A program made the translations under genes and the position numbers. A stretch of DNA of 64,000 nt from Bradyrhizobium sp. ORS 278 (GTDB taxonomy: Bacteria > Pseudomonadota > Alphaproteobacteria > Rhizobiales > Xanthobacteraceae), in the NCBI RefSeq assembly GCF_000026145.1, contig NC_009445.1:6540501-6604500 (forward strand), read 5' to 3'. A model generated the notes under the pieces. The model did no database searches, was not told the DNA's origin, and saw only the letters and a list, made by a program, of their open reading frames with translations. Of the stretch, positions 61,862 through 64,000 are shown piece after piece (the first letter of the stretch is position 1; the number at the start of each line of letters is the position of its first letter).

Positions 61862-64000
61862 ATGTTTTGTATCGGCAATCGAAGCCTCTTTGCTGCGGTT
61901 GCCCGGCAGGCGTCGTTGCTCGCGATCGCGGTGATGCTTGCCTCGTGCAACATGGCCACGCTCAACTCGCAGGCCAGCGCGCCGGCGGATGTCGACGTGA
62001 TCGACAAGGTCCGGTCGCTCGATATCCTGCCGCGAGACAACGTGCCGGTGGCCTCCATCCAGGGACGCCCGGAGGCGGAGCGCGCCAGCGCGCGGACCTA
62101 TCCGGGCACGATGGTCCAGGAGGTCGCCGAGATCCGGCCGCAACCCGCAGGCGACGGCCGGGGTTACGATCTCAATTTCGAAAACACGCCGATCGCGCAG
62201 GTCGCAAAGGTCGTGATCGGCGACATTCTCGGCGCCGGCTACTCCATCGATCCGCGTGTGCAGGGCAGCGTCAGCCTGGTGTCGGCCCGGCCGGTGCCGA
62301 AGTCCGACATCCTGTTCGTGCTGGAGAGCGCGCTGCGCCTGTCGGGCGTGGTCCTGGTTCGCGAAGGCGGCGGCTACAAGCTGACGCCGCTGGGCGACGC
62401 CATCGGCGCCGGGCGCGTGGATGGCGAGGCGGCCCGGGCCGAGCCCGGCTACGGCGTCTCGGTGGTGCCGCTGCAATATGTCGGCGCGCAGACGATCCTG
62501 AAACTGATGGATAGCTTCGCCACCCGCGCCGGCAGTGTACGCGCGGATCCGACGCGCAACCTGCTGCTGATCCAGGGAACGGGTCCCGAGCGCCGTTCGG
62601 CGATCGAAACCGCGCTCAGCTTCGATGTCGACTGGATGCGCGGCCAATCGGTCGGTGTCTTCCCGGTCAGCAATTCCGCCCCGGAGCCGATTGTCGCCGA
62701 GCTCGAGAAGATCATGGACACCGGCGAGAACGGGCTCAGCCAGAACCTGGTCAAGCTGCAGGTCGTGAACCGTCTCAACGCGATCATGGTGGTGACGCGC
62801 AAGCCGGCGCTGCTGCAGAGCGCGGCAACCTGGATCCGGCGGCTCGATCAGGCCGACTCCGGGCGCAACAGCGTTCATGTCTACCGTATCCGTTACGGCG
62901 ACGCCCGCCAATTGGCGAAGCTGCTCACCGACATGTTCGGCGGCGCCGGCTCGTCCTCCACAGACAGCACCGACAACCAGACTGCGCCGGGCTCCGACGG
63001 CACGACGACCTCGGTCGCCGACCGGCTGTCGTTCAACACCAACGCAGGCAACTCGACGAATTCGAGCGCCAATCCGTTGAGTCGGACGCAAGGCGCCGGC
63101 GGTCTCTCCGGCATGCAATCGTCGAGCCCATCGTCGTCCTCCAGCACCCCTTCCTCGACCGGGCTGGAGCCACGCAGCGGCGGCGCGGGGGGCGGCCAGC
63201 CGCTGATGCCCAATGTCCGCATCACCCCGGACACGGTGAACAACTCGCTGGTGATCTACGCCGACCGCGAGAGCTACCGAATCATCTCCAGCACGCTGCA
63301 GCAGCTCGACCAGCCGGTGCTGCAGGTCGGCATCGACGCCACGATCGCCGAGGTGACGCTCACCAACGAGCTGTCCTACGGCGTACAGGCCTATCTCTCG
63401 AGCAAGGTGCTCGGCCTCGGCACCGACAGGGGCTCGATCACGAACACGCAGACGACATCGGTGGCCACAGCGACGACGGCGGCTGCGACCACCGCACTCA
63501 TCAACCGCGCCCTTCCCGGCTTCAACTTCCTGATCGGGCACGAGGCGTCGCCCAACATGATACTCGATGCGCTCCACACCGTGACCAGCGTCAAGGTGCT
63601 CTCCAATCCCTCGCTGGTCGTGATCAACAATCAGACCGCCACGCTGCAGGTCGGCGACGTCGTGCCGGTATCGACCGGCAGCGCAACCGTGCTGTCGTCG
63701 AGCAACACCGTCGTCAACACCATCGACTATCGCAACACCGGCATCATCCTGCGCGTCGTGCCGCGCATCGCCGCCAACGGCAACGTCCGGCTGGAGGTCG
63801 AGCAGGAGATCAGCAACGTCGCGGCGCAGACCGCCGCGAGCCTTACGCCGACGGTGTCGCAGCGCAAGGTCAAGAGCGCTATCTCCGTCGCCAACGGGCA
63901 GACGGTGCTGCTGGCAGGCTTGATCAGTGAGCAGCAGACCGGCAACCGCAACGGCATTCCCGGCTTCGACGAGATTCCCATTCTCGGTGACACGTTCTCG
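61862..64000 (+). CDS. gspD: type II secretion secretin GspD, lipoprotein form (5' part, runs off the window)
   Basis: Open for 713 codons from the ATG at 61862 to the end of the window with no stop. The leader ends LASC, a lipobox, so the mature protein is a lipoprotein (C29). N-terminal N0 domain: YDLNFENTPIAQVAKVVIGDILGAGYSIDPRVQGSVSL. Then N1-N3 repeats (VSVVPLQYVGAQTILKLMDSFATRAG, VFPVSNSAPEPIVAELEKIMD, VHVYRIRYGDARQLAKLL) with a Ser/Thr-rich insertion near 365-430 and the secretin core: VLQVGIDATIAEVTLTNEL, VKVLSNPSLVVINNQTATLQVGDVVPVST, IILRVVPRIAANGNVRLEVEQEIS and LLAGLISEQQTG. The frame on the opposite strand is a shadow. Confidence 0.95.
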   Translation, partial: MFCIGNRSLFAAVARQASLLAIAVMLASCNMATLNSQASAPADVDVIDKVRSLDILPRDNVPVASIQGRPEAERASARTYPGTMVQEVAEIRPQPAGDGRGYDLNFENTPIAQVAKVVIGDILGAGYSIDPRVQGSVSLVSARPVPKSDILFVLESALRLSGVVLVREGGGYKLTPLGDAIGAGRVDGEAARAEPGYGVSVVPLQYVGAQTILKLMDSFATRAGSVRADPTRNLLLIQGTGPERRSAIETALSFDVDWMRGQSVGVFPVSNSAPEPIVAELEKIMDTGENGLSQNLVKLQVVNRLNAIMVVTRKPALLQSAATWIRRLDQADSGRNSVHVYRIRYGDARQLAKLLTDMFGGAGSSSTDSTDNQTAPGSDGTTTSVADRLSFNTNAGNSTNSSANPLSRTQGAGGLSGMQSSSPSSSSSTPSSTGLEPRSGGAGGGQPLMPNVRITPDTVNNSLVIYADRESYRIISSTLQQLDQPVLQVGIDATIAEVTLTNELSYGVQAYLSSKVLGLGTDRGSITNTQTTSVATATTAAATTALINRALPGFNFLIGHEASPNMILDALHTVTSVKVLSNPSLVVINNQTATLQVGDVVPVSTGSATVLSSSNTVVNTIDYRNTGIILRVVPRIAANGNVRLEVEQEISNVAAQTAASLTPTVSQRKVKSAISVANGQTVLLAGLISEQQTGNRNGIPGFDEIPILGDTFS

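Noticed and set aside
61607..63577. 656-codon open frame on the minus strand opposite gspD
   Set aside because: gspD is unmistakable on the plus strand (lipobox, N0 and secretin core) and explains the bias.
1..64000. tRNA or rRNA genes
   Set aside because: No T-arm consensus with matching acceptor ends or rRNA-like conserved block was found in the gaps by eye; a tRNAscan run would be decisive.

Overview
The window reads as chromosomal DNA of a Bradyrhizobium-like alphaproteobacterium. The support is high GC content with strongly GC-biased third positions, several families of short dispersed palindromic repeats that I recognise from Bradyrhizobiaceae intergenic DNA, an alphaproteobacterial type II secretion cluster, and many catabolic and iron-uptake genes. 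No rRNA, tRNA, CRISPR array, phage module or insertion sequence was recognised. Genus is inference; no marker gene is present.

Layout. 2-2175: end of a VOC-fold protein, an FAD aromatic monooxygenase and a DUF2783 protein (catabolic operon). 2522-3714: an Mpo1-like membrane protein and a small conserved protein. 4370-8522 (minus): RND efflux pump and adaptor, without an outer-membrane channel. 9323-16650 (plus): the most unusual locus. It holds a 1738-residue protein that looks like an SF1 (DNA2/NAM7-type) helicase with ruined nucleotide-binding motifs, fused to a membrane anchor and a new C-terminal domain; a membrane-anchored formylglycine-generating-enzyme-like protein without the catalytic cysteines; and a secreted DUF4399 protein. 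17641-21714: PepSY protein with cytochrome b561, a cupredoxin, and a BBP2_2 outer-membrane barrel. 21975-31007 (minus): iron-uptake block with tonB, exbD, exbB, a PiuC-type dioxygenase and two tandem paralogous TonB-dependent siderophore receptors. 31223-34706: cyanuric acid amidohydrolase-like enzyme, metallo-beta-lactamase-fold protein, DUF427 protein and a small membrane protein.

34938-41126 (plus): tight five-gene operon of a ThDP enzyme, an enolase-superfamily dehydratase, a polytopic membrane protein, a gluconate-dehydrogenase-type small subunit and a GMC flavoprotein; probably oxidation of a sugar or hydroxy acid coupled to the membrane. 41797-43509: secreted nuclease/phosphatase-fold enzyme carrying jacalin-like and ricin-B-like lectin domains. 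43738-47389: membrane spermidine-synthase-like protein, 2OG-Fe(II) oxygenase and a small secreted protein. 47501-52916: a secreted PHP-like protein with a His/Trp-rich tail, divergent from a parvulin-like protein and three HupE/UreJ-type membrane proteins; probably metal handling. 52919-64000: type II secretion system, with a short prepilin peptidase (plus), gspN/C-M-L-K-J-I-H-G-F-E (minus) and a divergent gspD that runs off the end of the window.

The type II secretion genes lie beside genes for exported proteins (lectin-nuclease, PHP-like protein) that are plausible substrates, but nothing in the sequence proves this. Two inverted copies of one roughly 250-bp repeat, 37 kb apart, bracket the central part of the window.
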